DNA of 64,000 bases from Caloramator australicus RC3 (GCF_000297115.1 NZ_CAKP01000067.1:1-64000); one strand, 5' to 3'; numbered from the stretch's first letter, positions 53,355 through 63,790 are shown. Numbers and translations are program-made. The notes: a model not told the origin generated them from the letters alone.

Positions 53355-53630
53355 ATGAGGGATAATTTAGAAAATGTCCATGTTACTTTATCGGAATTAA
53401 GACAGATGGAGGTTATAGATATCAATAAGGGTAAGAGATTAGGATTTATAAGTGATCTTATTTTTGACGATAATTTAGAAAGAATTGAGTATATTGTTAT
53501 CCCCCCAGAAAATGCTTTTTTGTCCTTTTTTAAGAAAAGGGATGAAATCTTGATAAGTTGGAACAAGGTAAAGACTATAGGGGTAGATGTGATTTTAATA
53601 GATCTCTTACAGGATAACAGTGAAGAATAA
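53355..53630 (+). CDS. ylmC: YlmC/YmxH-family PRC-barrel sporulation protein
   Basis: 91 residues with a PRC-barrel fold: LSELRQMEVIDINKGKRLG, then a strand-rich FISDLIFDDNLERIEYIVIP and a C-terminal ISWNKVKTIGVDVILI. YlmC/YmxH proteins sit after sigG in many spore formers; the molecular role is unknown. ATG behind TAGGAGGTGA. It is separated from sigG by a terminator. Confidence 0.85.
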   Translation: MRDNLENVHVTLSELRQMEVIDINKGKRLGFISDLIFDDNLERIEYIVIPPENAFLSFFKKRDEILISWNKVKTIGVDVILIDLLQDNSEE

Positions 53631-53695
53631 TAGACAATAAACAAAAATGATGTTATAATTTATCAATAAAAAGTTATACGATGGAGATGAAGGAA

Positions 53696-54157
53696 ATGAA
53701 ATGCCCATTTTGTAATCATGTTGAGACTAAGGTTTTAGATTCACGACCAACTGAAGATAATACATCAATTAGAAGAAGAAGGGAATGCTTAAATTGCAAT
53801 AGAAGATTTACTACATATGAAAAGGTGGAGGATATACCTGTTTATGTTGTAAAAAAGGATGGTAGAAGGGAACCATTTGATAAAAGAAAAATACTAATTG
53901 GTGTTTTAAAATCGTGCGAAAAAAGACCTATATCGATTTCAAAGATTGAGGAACTTGCAAATGAAATCGAAAAACAAGTTTATAATACAATGAGACAAGA
54001 AGTAGAAAGCAGTTTGATCGGTGAGCTTGTTATGAAAAAATTAAAAGAGTTGGATGATGTAGCTTATGTAAGATTTGCTTCGGTATATAGGCAATTTAAA
54101 GATATTAATACTTTTTTAGAAGAATTACAAAAACTATTAAGTGAAAATAAGGATTAG
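53696..54157 (+). CDS. nrdR: Ribonucleotide reductase repressor NrdR
   Basis: 153 residues. The N-terminal zinc ribbon uses Cys3, Cys6, Cys31 and Cys34; an ATP-cone domain follows (about 49-139, [16 protein letters not shown]). It senses ATP/dATP and represses ribonucleotide reductase genes. I chose the ATG at 53696 because the family always starts MKCPFC; an in-frame ATG 15 bases earlier would add five residues. GGAG at 53683-53686 is the likely ribosome site. No nrd genes or NrdR boxes are seen in the window. Confidence 0.96.
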   Translation: MKCPFCNHVETKVLDSRPTEDNTSIRRRRECLNCNRRFTTYEKVEDIPVYVVKKDGRREPFDKRKILIGVLKSCEKRPISISKIEELANEIEKQVYNTMRQEVESSLIGELVMKKLKELDDVAYVRFASVYRQFKDINTFLEELQKLLSENKD

Positions 54158-54186
54158 CTTTATGCTGAATCCTTTTATTTTTTATG
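54149..54186 (+). terminator. Terminator of nrdR
   Basis: AAGGATTAGC (54149-54158) pairs with GCT-G-AATCCTT (54164-54174) with one bulge, then a T-rich tail. The stop codon lies in the stem. Confidence 0.8.
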
Positions 54187-54223
54187 ATAAAATATTTATA
54201 AAGAAATTGATGGTGGTGTTATT

Positions 54224-54955
54224 ATGTTTATTTATTCAGATAAAGGAGTTGAAGTCAAAGCCTTTATAGAATTAGGATTTATAAATCATATTTTTACAAA
54301 TAAATATTTTGGTATTGATTTTAACGAGTATAGTTTAATGCGTAATGATTTAAGAATACCTGATGCTGTTATTGAAAAAGTATTTAAGTTAAATTTTAAC
54401 GCAGATAATTTAGTCTTTACTAAACAGGTTCATGGAGATAAAGTAATTATTGTGACTCATGAAAATAGAGAAAATATACTTGGGACAGAAGCAGATGCAA
54501 TAATTACAAAGGAATTAAACCTTCCAATTGTGATATTTACAGCAGATTGTGTCCCAATTTTTTTAGTGGATAAAAAAAAGAAGATTGTAGCTGCTGTGCA
54601 TGCTGGATGGAAGGGGACTGCCCTTAAAATCGTAACAAAGGTTGTTAAAGGGATGACAGAGTATTTTGGTAGTATCCCTAATGATATAATTGCTGCTATA
54701 GGACCATCAATAGGACCATGCTGCTATGAAGTTAAAGAAGATTTAGGCGTATTTTTCAATTTAATAAATAAAGGCGAAAAATTTTATATAAGCTTGAGTG
54801 AGGAAAATAAAAAACAACTTATTGAATCAGGAATTTTAGAAGAAAATATTTATGAAAGTTTAATTTGCACTATGTGCAGAAATGATTTCTATTCCTATAG
54901 AAGGGATGGAACTATGACTGGTAGACAGCTAAATATTATACAAATAAAGGAGTGA
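54224..54955 (+). CDS. pgeF: Peptidoglycan editing factor PgeF (YlmD, LACC1-like multicopper-oxidase-fold protein)
   Basis: 243 residues. Conserved metal/catalytic motifs of the YfiH/DUF152 family: FTKQVHGDKV, AVHAGWKGTALKIV (near 125) and GPSIGPCCYEV (near 163), with a late CRNDFYSYRRDG. Members act as purine nucleoside phosphorylases or adenosine deaminases in vitro, and E. coli YfiH removes wrong amino acids from peptidoglycan precursors; which applies here is open. It is ylmD in the Bacillus sigG-ylm order. Five bases before the response regulator gene. Confidence 0.88.
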   Translation: MFIYSDKGVEVKAFIELGFINHIFTNKYFGIDFNEYSLMRNDLRIPDAVIEKVFKLNFNADNLVFTKQVHGDKVIIVTHENRENILGTEADAIITKELNLPIVIFTADCVPIFLVDKKKKIVAAVHAGWKGTALKIVTKVVKGMTEYFGSIPNDIIAAIGPSIGPCCYEVKEDLGVFFNLINKGEKFYISLSEENKKQLIESGILEENIYESLICTMCRNDFYSYRRDGTMTGRQLNIIQIKE

Positions 54956-54959
54956 TATT

Positions 54960-55649
54960 ATGGCGGGAGAAAAAATACTTTTAATTGATGATGAACTGCA
55001 TATAATTGAATTATTAAAGTATAACTTGGAAACAAATGGTTACAAGGTTTTTTATGCATTAAATGGGAAGGAAGGACTTAAGTTAGCTATTGAGAAAAAG
55101 CCAGACTTGATTTTGCTTGATATAATGCTTCCTGAGATGGATGGATTTGATGTTTGTAAGGAATTAAAGAAGAATGAAAGTATATCCAATATACCCATTA
55201 TTATGCTTACAGCAAAAAGCGAAGAGTTTGATAAAATTTTAGGTTTAGAGCTTGGTGCTGATGATTATATAACAAAACCATTTTCGGTGAGGGAATTATT
55301 GGCCCGTGTAAAGGTAGTATTAAGAAGAAATAGCAAAGAAGAAAAAAAGAATGTAGTTCAAATTCATGACTTAAAATTGGATTTTGATAAACATGAGGTT
55401 TTAAAAGATGGCAAAAAAATAGAACTGACCTTAAAAGAATTTGAACTTTTGAAACTTTTGATTTTAAATAAAGGTAAGGTTTTAACAAGGGACTTTTTGC
55501 TGGATAAAGTGTGGGGATATGAATATTATGGTGAGACAAGAACCGTTGACGTTCATGTAAGACATTTAAGGCAAAAGATTGAAGACGATGATAAAAATCC
55601 TAGATATATTGAAACTGTGAGGGGAATAGGATATAAATTTAAAGAATAG
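54960..55649 (+). CDS. OmpR/PhoP-family response regulator
   Basis: 229 residues. A receiver domain (1-120) with acidic pocket Asp10-Asp11, phosphorylated Asp54 (ILLDIMLPEMDG) and Lys in ITKPFS, then a winged-helix DNA-binding domain (about 130-228) with LTLKEFELLKLL and RTVDVHVRHLRQKIE. It is paired with the histidine kinase eight bases downstream. The pair resembles PhoP/PhoR, which respond to phosphate limitation in other Firmicutes, but no pst/pho genes are nearby, so the signal is not known. Confidence 0.93.
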   Translation: MAGEKILLIDDELHIIELLKYNLETNGYKVFYALNGKEGLKLAIEKKPDLILLDIMLPEMDGFDVCKELKKNESISNIPIIMLTAKSEEFDKILGLELGADDYITKPFSVRELLARVKVVLRRNSKEEKKNVVQIHDLKLDFDKHEVLKDGKKIELTLKEFELLKLLILNKGKVLTRDFLLDKVWGYEYYGETRTVDVHVRHLRQKIEDDDKNPRYIETVRGIGYKFKE

Positions 55650-55657
55650 GTGATTGA

Positions 55658-57376
55658 ATGAGAAAGAAGTTATTAGTTTTTATTACTACTATTTTAATAA
55701 CAACTATATCTTTTATTAGTTTTTTGTTTTATTACTATACAAAAAATTTGTTAATAAATACTGTTGAAAATGAATTGGATTATCAAGCTAATTTAGCTAT
55801 AGATTTTGTGCAATATTCAAAGTTTAATAATTTTGATGAATTAGCTAAAAAAATTAAAGGAGCTACCAATAAAAGGGTTACTATAATAAGAAATGATGGT
55901 GTGGTATTAGGGGATTCAGATGTAGAAAGTTTTAAAATGGAAAATCATAAGAACAGGAAGGAATTTTTAGATGCTATTTATTATGGTAAAGGAATAAGTT
56001 TAAGAAAAAGCTCAACTATAAATCAAAATCTTTTTTATTATGCAAAGCGTTTTGATTATAATGGCAAAATATGTATTATGAGATTAGCAATGCGGTTTGA
56101 TTTGATTAAATACATGCAGCATAATATTATATACTTTCTGTTAGTAACAATATTAATTGCTTTAATTTTGTCTAGTTTACTTGCTTGGGTTTTCTTAGGT
56201 AAATTTATTGAACCAATAAGAGACCTTACAAGAATAGCAACTATAATATCAATGGGGGACTATGATAAAAGAATAAAGATAAAAACCAAGGATGAAATAG
56301 GAAAGCTTGGACATGCTTTTAATATAATGGCTGCAAGATTACAGGAAACAATACTGGATTTAGAGGATAAAAGAAATAAATTAATATCAATATTAAAAAG
56401 TATGGAAGATGGTGTTATCGCTTTTGACAACAATGAAAAAATAATTTTAATTAATCCTGCTGCAAAGAAAATGTTTGGCATCAAAGAGGATGTTACTGGC
56501 AAACATTTCATTGAAGTTATAAGAAATCTTGAATTGGAAGAATTAATTAAACAAAATTTAGACGACGAAATCGAGATAAAAGTTTCGTATCCTGATGTAA
56601 AGTATTTTAAAATAAAGATAATTAAGATAAATAGTGAAAAAAATACCGAAAATGTTGGAACTTTAATGGTTATTCAGGATATAACAAAAATGAAAATGCT
56701 TGAAAATATGCGTTCAGAATTTGTTGCTAACGTATCCCATGAATTAAAGACACCTTTAACATCGATAAAGGGATTTGCTGAAACACTAAAGGATGTAGAA
56801 GATGAAAATATTCGTAAGAAATTTTTAGATATAATTAATATTGAGGCGGAAAGATTAACAAGGTTGATTAATGATATTTTAACTTTATCAGAACTAGAGA
56901 ATAAAGAATATGCCCTTAATTTTGAAAAATTAAATGTTATAGAAATATTAGAAGAAATTAAATATATTATGAAACCATTGGCAGAAAGTAAAAATATCGA
57001 AATATATTTAGAAAAAGAATGTGAAGATATTTATGTTCACGGAGATAGAGATAAATTTAAGCAAATGCTAATTAATTTATTAGATAATGCGATTAAATAT
57101 ACCAATGAGGGAGGAAAAGTAAAAATTATATTAGAAAAAAGCACGAATGAAGTAATCATTTCTGTCATTGACAATGGAATTGGTATTCCAAAAGAACACT
57201 TGCCAAGGCTTTTTGAGCGTTTTTATAGGGTTGACAAAGCAAGATCAAGAAGTTTAGGAGGAACGGGACTTGGACTTGCGATAGTTAAGCATGTTGTAAA
57301 TCTTATGCAAGGGAAAATAGATGTCGAAAGTAAAGTAGGAGAAGGAACTACTTTTAAGATAACATTGCCTATGTGA
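55658..57376 (+). CDS. PhoR-like sensor histidine kinase
   Basis: 572 residues. Two membrane helices (about 5-25 and 155-180) flank an external sensor of about 130 residues. Then HAMP (about 180-235), a PAS domain (about 240-345), HisKA with phosphorylated His361 in NVSHELKTPLTSIKGF, and an HATPase with N (LLDNAIKYTN), G1 (DNGIGIP), F (LFERFYRVD) and G2 (GGTGLGLAIVKHV) boxes. The domain order is that of the PhoR/WalK/PnpS group. A terminator follows. Confidence 0.93.
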   Translation: MRKKLLVFITTILITTISFISFLFYYYTKNLLINTVENELDYQANLAIDFVQYSKFNNFDELAKKIKGATNKRVTIIRNDGVVLGDSDVESFKMENHKNRKEFLDAIYYGKGISLRKSSTINQNLFYYAKRFDYNGKICIMRLAMRFDLIKYMQHNIIYFLLVTILIALILSSLLAWVFLGKFIEPIRDLTRIATIISMGDYDKRIKIKTKDEIGKLGHAFNIMAARLQETILDLEDKRNKLISILKSMEDGVIAFDNNEKIILINPAAKKMFGIKEDVTGKHFIEVIRNLELEELIKQNLDDEIEIKVSYPDVKYFKIKIIKINSEKNTENVGTLMVIQDITKMKMLENMRSEFVANVSHELKTPLTSIKGFAETLKDVEDENIRKKFLDIINIEAERLTRLINDILTLSELENKEYALNFEKLNVIEILEEIKYIMKPLAESKNIEIYLEKECEDIYVHGDRDKFKQMLINLLDNAIKYTNEGGKVKIILEKSTNEVIISVIDNGIGIPKEHLPRLFERFYRVDKARSRSLGGTGLGLAIVKHVVNLMQGKIDVESKVGEGTTFKITLPM

Positions 57377-57379
57377 GTT

Positions 57380-57412
57380 TACTAACTTCGGTTATTCGAA
57401 GTTAGTATTTTT
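57380..57412 (+). terminator. Terminator after the two-component genes
   Basis: TACTAACTTCG (57380-57390) pairs with CGAAGTTAGTA (57397-57407), then TTTTTC. Confidence 0.93.
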
Positions 57413-57476
57413 CTTGATATTATTTTTTTTAAATGTTAATATTAAATTTATGATAATTAAAGTTGAGGTGTCGAAT

Positions 57477-58793
57477 TTGAAAAGAGATGGACTTGTTATA
57501 AAAAGTGTAGCTTTTAATTCTATTGCACAGGAAGTAGGGATAGAAGCTGGAGATGTTTTGCTTGAAATAAATGGAGTTAAGGTAAGGGATATTCTAGAGT
57601 ATAAGTATTTAATTACGGATGAATATTTAAACTTGGTAGTAAGAAAAAATTATGGAGAAGAGTGGGAGATTGAGATAGAAAAGGATTATGATGAAGATTT
57701 AGGGTTAGAACTTGTAGATCCAGCTATCGAGCATCCTAAAAGATGTCATAATAAATGCATTTTTTGCTTTATAGATCAATTACCTCCTAACTTAAGGAAG
57801 ACACTGTATTTTAAGGATGATGACTCCATGCTATCCTTTCTTCAAGGAAATTTTATAACACTAACAAATTTAAAGGATGAGGAAATAGATAGGATTATAA
57901 AATATAGAATAAGTCCAATTAATGTATCGGTTCATACCACTAATCCTGAATTAAGGGTAAAAATGCTTAATAATAAAAGGGCAGCTGAAATTAATAATCA
58001 GCTTAAAAAGTTAGCTGAAGGTGGTATTACTATTAACTGCCAAATTGTTTTATGTTATGGAATTAATGATAAAGAAGAATTAGTAAAGACTCTTGAAGAT
58101 TTAAAGGGACTTTATCCTAATGTTCAAAATGTTGCAATAGTTCCCGTTGGAATTACAAAATATAGAGATAAATTATATAAAATAGAAGGTTATGATGCCC
58201 AAAAATCATTAGAACTTATAGAATATTTAAAGCCTCTTCAAGAAAAGTTTAATAAAGAACTAGGAATTCCATTTGCACGTCTTGCTGATGAATTTTATGT
58301 TATGGCAGGTGTGGAGCTACCTGATTATGAACATTACGGGGACTTTGAACAACTTGAGGATGGCATTGGTATGATTAGATTTTTTGAAAGAAACATTTTG
58401 GAGGATTTAAAAACAAATGATTTTGACGGAAAGGGTAAAAAAATTGCTTTTATAACTGGAGAGTCGTTTTTTAGTTATTTAAATGATATATCGGAAATTA
58501 TCTCTAAAAAATTTAATTTAAATATAAAAGTTTATAAAGTTTATAACGAATTCTTTGGAGAAAAGATAACTGTAGCAGGTTTATTGACAGGTAGGGATAT
58601 AATTAATCAGTTAAAAAATTCAATTACAGAAAAATATATTTTTATTCCAAACAATATGTTAAAAGCTGACGAAGATATATTTTTGGATGATGTCAGTTTA
58701 CTTGAATTGGAAAATGAATTAAAGGCAAAGGTGATTAAAGTAAAATATACTGGAGAAGATTTGATAGAAAAAATTAAAGGTGAGGTGATATAA
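57477..58793 (+). CDS. PDZ / radical SAM / DUF512 protein
   Basis: 438 residues. Residues about 5-65 form a PDZ-like domain ([20 protein letters not shown]). A radical-SAM-like CX3CX2C cluster follows (Cys90, Cys94, Cys97 in [11 protein letters not shown]), and DUF512 fills the C-terminal half ([20 protein letters not shown]). The family is common in anaerobes next to der, but has no proven function. I chose TTG at 57477, six bases after GAGGTG, over earlier in-frame starts in poorly conserved AT-rich sequence. It overlaps der by one base. Confidence 0.87.
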   Translation: MKRDGLVIKSVAFNSIAQEVGIEAGDVLLEINGVKVRDILEYKYLITDEYLNLVVRKNYGEEWEIEIEKDYDEDLGLELVDPAIEHPKRCHNKCIFCFIDQLPPNLRKTLYFKDDDSMLSFLQGNFITLTNLKDEEIDRIIKYRISPINVSVHTTNPELRVKMLNNKRAAEINNQLKKLAEGGITINCQIVLCYGINDKEELVKTLEDLKGLYPNVQNVAIVPVGITKYRDKLYKIEGYDAQKSLELIEYLKPLQEKFNKELGIPFARLADEFYVMAGVELPDYEHYGDFEQLEDGIGMIRFFERNILEDLKTNDFDGKGKKIAFITGESFFSYLNDISEIISKKFNLNIKVYKVYNEFFGEKITVAGLLTGRDIINQLKNSITEKYIFIPNNMLKADEDIFLDDVSLLELENELKAKVIKVKYTGEDLIEKIKGEVI

Positions 58794-60112
58794 TGGCGAA
58801 ACCAATTGTTGCAATAGTTGGAAGACCAAATGTAGGGAAATCTACTCTTTTTAATAAGCTGGTTGGGAAAAGAATATCTATAGTTGAGGATACTCCTGGA
58901 GTAACGAGGGATAGAATTTATGCGGAGGTTGAATGGTTAAATTACAGGTTTACCCTCGTAGATACAGGCGGTATTGAACCTGAAAGTGAAGATATTATAC
59001 TTAAACAAATGAAAAGACAGGCTCAAATAGCAATTGAAACTGCAGATGTAATATTGTTTATGGTGGATGGCAAGGAAGGGTTAACTGCTACAGATATTGA
59101 AGTTGCAGAGATGTTAAGAAGGGTTAAGAAGCCAGTAGTTCTTGTTGTAAATAAAATTGATAATTTAAAATTAGAGGATAACAAGTTTGAGTTTTATTCA
59201 TTAGGTTTAGGAGAACCAATTACAATTTCTGCAGCTTTAAGTTTAGGTATTGGGGATATGCTTGATGAAATCGTTAAATATTTTAAAGATAAAGAAGCTG
59301 ATGATGAAGAAGAACCATTAATCAAGGTTGCAATAGTTGGGAAACCAAATGTCGGTAAATCTTCTTTGTTAAATAGATTAACAGGAGAAGAAAGGGCTAT
59401 AGTTAGTGATATTCCTGGAACTACAAGGGATGCAATAGATAGTTTAGTGGAAATTAACGGTGAGAAATTTTTGTTTATTGATACAGCAGGTATAAGGAGA
59501 AAAAGCAAAATTAAAGAAGAGATAGAAAAATATAGTGTCATCCGTTCACTTGCAGCAATAGATAGAGCAGATGTTTGCCTTATTATGATTGATGCTACTG
59601 AAGGAGTGACGGAGCAGGATGAGAAAATTGCAGGCATAGCCCATGAAGCAGGGAAAGGTATAGTTATAGTTGTTAATAAATGGGATTTAATAGAGAAAGA
59701 TGATAAAACGATGAATGAATATAATAATAAAATCAGAACAGCATTATCCTTTATGACATATGCTCCGATTATTTATATTTCGGCCAAAACTGGTCAAAGA
59801 GTAACTAAATTAATAGACCTTATAAAATATGTTGCAGATCAAAATGCAATGAGGGTTAAGACCGGCATTCTAAATGAAGTGATAAGTGAGGCAGTTATGT
59901 TAAGGCAACCACCAGTTGAAAAAGGCAAAGCACTAAAGATTTATTATGCTACACAAGTTTTGACGAAACCACCTACATTTGCTATATTTGTTAATGATGA
60001 AGAAATAGTTCATTTTTCTTACGACAGATATCTTGAAAATCAAATAAGACAACATTTTGGATTTGAAGGGACGCCGATAAGGCTTGTTTATAAATCCAAA
60101 AAGGAGGATTAA
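58793..60112 (+). CDS. der: Ribosome assembly GTPase Der (EngA)
   Basis: 439 residues with two tandem G domains: first P-loop GRPNVGKST at about 10-18, second GKPNVGKSS near residue 182, each with DTxG and NKxD motifs ([21 protein letters not shown]), and a C-terminal KH-like domain. It is essential for 50S subunit maturation. ATG overlaps the previous stop. plsY, often between der and gpsA in Firmicutes, is absent here. Confidence 0.97.
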   Translation: MAKPIVAIVGRPNVGKSTLFNKLVGKRISIVEDTPGVTRDRIYAEVEWLNYRFTLVDTGGIEPESEDIILKQMKRQAQIAIETADVILFMVDGKEGLTATDIEVAEMLRRVKKPVVLVVNKIDNLKLEDNKFEFYSLGLGEPITISAALSLGIGDMLDEIVKYFKDKEADDEEEPLIKVAIVGKPNVGKSSLLNRLTGEERAIVSDIPGTTRDAIDSLVEINGEKFLFIDTAGIRRKSKIKEEIEKYSVIRSLAAIDRADVCLIMIDATEGVTEQDEKIAGIAHEAGKGIVIVVNKWDLIEKDDKTMNEYNNKIRTALSFMTYAPIIYISAKTGQRVTKLIDLIKYVADQNAMRVKTGILNEVISEAVMLRQPPVEKGKALKIYYATQVLTKPPTFAIFVNDEEIVHFSYDRYLENQIRQHFGFEGTPIRLVYKSKKED

Positions 60113-60113
60113 A

Positions 60114-61127
60114 ATGAAGATAGCAGTATTAGGTGGGGGAAGCTGGGGAACAGCGATTGCAGTTTTATTATCAAAAAAGTCTAATTATGTTTACATCTGG
60201 GATCGCAACGCTTCAGTATTAGAAGAAATAAAATATAAAAGACAAAACTCTAAGTATTTACCGGATGTTATTATTCCAAAGAATGTCGATGTAAGGTTTG
60301 ATTTAGAAGAGACGATTAAAAGTTCTGATATTATAGTAGTTGCAGTTCCATCCCATGCAGTTCGTGAACTTTGTTTAAAGATTAAAGAATTTGTTAATGA
60401 AAATCAGATTTTTGTAAGTCTTACAAAGGGCATAGAAGAAAAAACATTTAAAAGAATGTCAGAAATATTGGAGGAATTTTTCCCTAATAATAATATCGCA
60501 GTTCTTTCAGGTCCTTCACATGCCGAGGAAGTTTCAAGGGATATCCCAACAGCAATAGTTGCTGCATCAAGGGACGAAGATACTGCATTAAAAGTTCAAG
60601 ACATTTTTATGACTCCTAATTTCAGAGTATATACCAATACTGATGTTGTTGGTGTTGAAATAGGGGGTGCAGTTAAAAATATAATAGCACTTGCTGCTGG
60701 TATTTCAGATGGTTTAGGATTTGGGGATAATACAAAGGCGGCGCTTATGACAAGAGGTATAGCTGAGATTGCAAGACTTGGCACAGCTCTTGGAGCTAAT
60801 CCAATGACTTTTGCGGGATTGAGCGGTATAGGTGATTTAATCGTAACCTGCACAAGTATGCATTCAAGGAATAGAAGGGCAGGTATTTTGATAGGTAAGG
60901 GTAAAAAGGTTGAGGAAGCTTTAAGCGAAATAAAGATGGTTGTTGAGGGGGTAAATACGACTAAATCTACATATGAACTATCCAAGAAAATAGGTATAGA
61001 AATGCCAATAACAGAAAAGCTCTATAATGTTCTTTTTAATGGCAAAGATGCCAAAGAAGCTGTTACTGAGCTTATGCAAAGAGATAAAAAGGATGAAATT
61101 CAATATTCTTCATATTTTGTAAGGTGA
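60114..61127 (+). CDS. gpsA: Glycerol-3-phosphate dehydrogenase [NAD(P)+]
   Basis: 337 residues. Reduces dihydroxyacetone phosphate to sn-glycerol 3-phosphate for phospholipid synthesis. The N-terminal dinucleotide motif is [21 protein letters not shown] and [19 protein letters not shown] carry the catalytic lysine (Lys in AVKN), and [14 protein letters not shown] is the C-terminal substrate motif. I chose the ATG at 60114 behind AAGGAGG. It follows der by one base. Confidence 0.97.
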   Translation: MKIAVLGGGSWGTAIAVLLSKKSNYVYIWDRNASVLEEIKYKRQNSKYLPDVIIPKNVDVRFDLEETIKSSDIIVVAVPSHAVRELCLKIKEFVNENQIFVSLTKGIEEKTFKRMSEILEEFFPNNNIAVLSGPSHAEEVSRDIPTAIVAASRDEDTALKVQDIFMTPNFRVYTNTDVVGVEIGGAVKNIIALAAGISDGLGFGDNTKAALMTRGIAEIARLGTALGANPMTFAGLSGIGDLIVTCTSMHSRNRRAGILIGKGKKVEEALSEIKMVVEGVNTTKSTYELSKKIGIEMPITEKLYNVLFNGKDAKEAVTELMQRDKKDEIQYSSYFVR

Positions 61128-61131
61128 TATA

Positions 61132-61671
61132 ATGAATGCATTAGATTTGTTTATAACTTTTTTTAAAATTGGTGCCTTTACCCTTGGAGGGGGATATGCT
61201 ATGATCCCTCTTATTGAAAGGGAGGTAGTAGATAAAAGAAAATGGATAGGGCGTGAAGAATTCCTTGATTTAGTGGCTGTTGCCCAAGCTTCACCAGGTC
61301 CAATAGCTGTAAATACAGCTGTATTTGTTGGCTATAAATTAATGGGAATAAAGGGTGTTATTTTTAGCGGCTTAGGTTCGGTCCTTCCTTCTTTTATAAT
61401 AATAGTTTTAATTGCTGCTGTTTTTACTGAAATAAAAAATAGCCCTACAATAGAAAAAATTTTTTTGGGAATAAGGCCTGTGGTAGCAGGGATGATTTTT
61501 GCATCAGTATTTAGATTGGGAAAGAGTGCTAAAATAAATAGAATAAGCATTATATTTGTTTTATTAGTTGCAGTATCAATATGGATTTTTAAAATCACAC
61601 CAATTTATATTATTTTATTATCAATCATTGTTGGTTCATTAAGGTATTTAACAAGGGGAAATAAAATATGA
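61132..61671 (+). CDS. Chromate transporter family protein, N-terminal-type half (short ChrA)
   Basis: 179 residues with about five or six membrane helices. It carries the CHR signature FKIGAFTLGGGYAMIPLI near the start and AQASPGPIAVNTAVFVGYK. Short CHR proteins work in pairs of unlike halves that together match one long ChrA; the partner follows with a four-base overlap. Chromate efflux is proven for some pairs, but sulfate-like or other anions are possible in anaerobes. Four bases after gpsA. Confidence 0.88.
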   Translation: MNALDLFITFFKIGAFTLGGGYAMIPLIEREVVDKRKWIGREEFLDLVAVAQASPGPIAVNTAVFVGYKLMGIKGVIFSGLGSVLPSFIIIVLIAAVFTEIKNSPTIEKIFLGIRPVVAGMIFASVFRLGKSAKINRISIIFVLLVAVSIWIFKITPIYIILLSIIVGSLRYLTRGNKI

Positions 61672-62186
61672 TTTTAAAGTTATTTCTTACGTTTTTTAAA
61701 ATAGGGATGTTTAGCTTTGGTGGGGGCTATGCAATGCTACCTTTGATACAATTAAATGTAGTAAATCAAAATAATTGGCTATCCCATAAAGAATTTATTG
61801 ATATTGTTGCTATTTCTCAAGTTACTCCAGGACCTATAGCAATTAATTGTGCAACCTATGTTGGCTACAAGTTAGCAGGAATTTTTGGAGCTATATCTAG
61901 CACATTAGGAGTTTCAATGCCATCGGTTATTATTATGGTAATTCTAACTAAATTAGTATTAAAACTCAATAATGCAAAATTTTTTGAAGCTATTTTTTCA
62001 AATTTAAGGCCTACAGTAATAGGACTGATATTGGCAGCTGCCATATTGGTATTTAGTGAATCCGTTTTTGATATTAAAACTTTTATTGTATTTCTTTTAT
62101 CTTTTGTAATATCCATAAAATACAAGGTTGATCCAATAATTTTAACTATTTTAGGTGGGATTTTAGGATATATTATTTTTAAATAA
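61668..62186 (+). CDS. Chromate transporter family protein, second half (short ChrA)
   Basis: 172 residues, paralogous to the previous gene: FFKIGMFSFGGGYAMLPLIQ and SQVTPGPIAINCATYVGYK. About five or six membrane helices. ATGA overlap with its partner shows coupled expression. No terminator is evident before the 77-base gap to spoIVA. Confidence 0.88.
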   Translation: MILKLFLTFFKIGMFSFGGGYAMLPLIQLNVVNQNNWLSHKEFIDIVAISQVTPGPIAINCATYVGYKLAGIFGAISSTLGVSMPSVIIMVILTKLVLKLNNAKFFEAIFSNLRPTVIGLILAAAILVFSESVFDIKTFIVFLLSFVISIKYKVDPIILTILGGILGYIIFK

Positions 62187-62263
62187 TTCCTCCACAATTA
62201 GTTCTAAAAAATAATGATGTTAAATATATATGAATTAGATAAAATGTGTTAGGAGGTAGAACT

Positions 62264-63745
62264 GTGGAGGAATTCAATATATATAAAGATATTGCTGAAA
62301 GAACACAAGGCGATATCTATGTTGGGGTAGTAGGGCCTGTAAGAACAGGTAAATCCACTTTTATTAGAAGATTTATGGAGCTGCTTGTTTTACCAAACAT
62401 AAGTAACATGCATAAAAAGGAAAGGGCTAAAGATGCATTACCACAAAGTGGTTCAGGTAAAATAATTACTACAGTTGAACCAAAATTTATTCCAAGCGAT
62501 GAAGCAGTTGAAATTGAATTAAACGATAATGCTAAGATGAGGGTAAAGATGATAGACTGTGTAGGTTATATGGTCCATGGAGCTACAGGGCATTTAGAAA
62601 ATGATCAGATAAGGATGGTTAAAACTCCATGGTTTGAAGAAGAAATACCCTTTACAGAAGCTGCTGAGATTGGAACAAGGAAAGTCATAAATGAACACTC
62701 CACCATAGGAGTAGTTGTTACAACCGATGGCAGTATAACAGAAATACCAAGAGAAAATTATATTGAGGCAGAGGAAAGGGTAATTAGGGAATTGCAAGGC
62801 CTTAATAAACCATTTATTATAGTATTAAATACAACACATCCGTATAATCCAGAAACAATAAATTTAAGGAAAAATCTTGAGGAAAAGTATAAAGTTCCTG
62901 TGTATATTGCTGATGCTGCTAATTTGAGGATAGAAGATGTAAATAATATATTTGAAAAGGTTCTACATGAATTCCCAATAAAAGAAATTGGAATCAAACT
63001 TCCTGATTGGGTAGAGCATTTAGATAATGATCATTGGTTAAAGAAAAATTTTATTCTTGCTGTAAAAAATTCCATTAAAGATCTCTCAAAGATAAGAGAT
63101 ATTAAACCTATAATAAATTCATATAAGGAATACGAATTTGTCGGAGATGTTAATTTAGATGAAATGAACCTTGGTGAAGGCAGTGCAAGTATTACTATGA
63201 AGGTTAAGGACGGACTTTTCTATAGAATTCTTGGTGAGATATCAGGATTTAATATCTCTGGTGAATTTGATCTACTTAATTTGATGAAGGACCTTACAAT
63301 AGCAAAGAGAGAATATGACAGAATTGAATCGGCATTAAAGGAAGTAAAGGAAACTGGATATGGTATGGTGCCACCACAAATAGATGAACTGAAACTTGAG
63401 GAACCAGAAATTGTAAGACAAGGCAATAAGTTTGGAGTTAAATTGCGCGCAAGTGCACCTTCATTACACATAATAAAAGTAGATGTTGAAACTGAAGTTT
63501 CTCCAATTGTTGGGACTGAAAAGCAAAGCGAAGAACTATTAAGATCATTACTAGAAGAATTTGAAAATAATCCTCAAAAGATTTGGCAGGCAAATATGTT
63601 TGGAAAAACCTTGGAAGAACTTGTAAAAGAAGGATTGCAAAATAAACTATACAAGATGCCTGAAGATGTTCAAGAAAAGCTTCAAAGAACACTACAAAAA
63701 ATAATTAATGAAGGTAATGGAGGTTTAATTTGCATTATATTATAA
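62264..63745 (+). CDS. spoIVA: Spore coat morphogenetic ATPase SpoIVA
   Basis: 493 residues. An N-terminal TRAFAC-class ATPase domain with Walker A GPVRTGKST (24-32), followed by a long helical region and a C-terminal domain that anchors the coat basement layer on the forespore via SpoVM. ATP hydrolysis drives its polymerisation in B. subtilis. I chose GTG at 62264, six bases after AGGAGGT; the earlier in-frame GTG lies upstream of the ribosome site, and the family starts at MEEFNIYKDIAERT-like sequence. Terminator follows. Confidence 0.97.
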   Translation: MEEFNIYKDIAERTQGDIYVGVVGPVRTGKSTFIRRFMELLVLPNISNMHKKERAKDALPQSGSGKIITTVEPKFIPSDEAVEIELNDNAKMRVKMIDCVGYMVHGATGHLENDQIRMVKTPWFEEEIPFTEAAEIGTRKVINEHSTIGVVVTTDGSITEIPRENYIEAEERVIRELQGLNKPFIIVLNTTHPYNPETINLRKNLEEKYKVPVYIADAANLRIEDVNNIFEKVLHEFPIKEIGIKLPDWVEHLDNDHWLKKNFILAVKNSIKDLSKIRDIKPIINSYKEYEFVGDVNLDEMNLGEGSASITMKVKDGLFYRILGEISGFNISGEFDLLNLMKDLTIAKREYDRIESALKEVKETGYGMVPPQIDELKLEEPEIVRQGNKFGVKLRASAPSLHIIKVDVETEVSPIVGTEKQSEELLRSLLEEFENNPQKIWQANMFGKTLEELVKEGLQNKLYKMPEDVQEKLQRTLQKIINEGNGGLICIIL

Positions 63746-63776
63746 AAGCCCTAAAAAGGGCTTTTATTTTTTTGGC
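63742..63776 (+). terminator. Terminator of spoIVA
   Basis: ATAAAAGCCCT (63742-63752) pairs with AGGGCTTTTAT (63757-63767), then seven T residues. Confidence 0.95.
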
Positions 63777-63782
63777 TGAATT

Positions 63783-63790
63783 GGTATAAT
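63783..63790 (+). promoter_or_regulatory. Extended -10 promoter element
   Basis: A TGnTATAAT-type extended -10 (TGGTATAAT, ending at 63790) lies 30 bases before the partial gene at 63820. No good -35 is visible; the expected place is the T-run of the spoIVA terminator. Confidence 0.45.

Noticed and set aside
53129-53644. Minus-strand frame of 171 codons over the end of sigG and ylmC
   Set aside because: It is antisense to two recognised genes and the sigG terminator, with no family resemblance.
59194-59637. Minus-strand frame of 147 codons inside der
   Set aside because: It mirrors the highly conserved second G domain of Der; composition is that of an antisense shadow.
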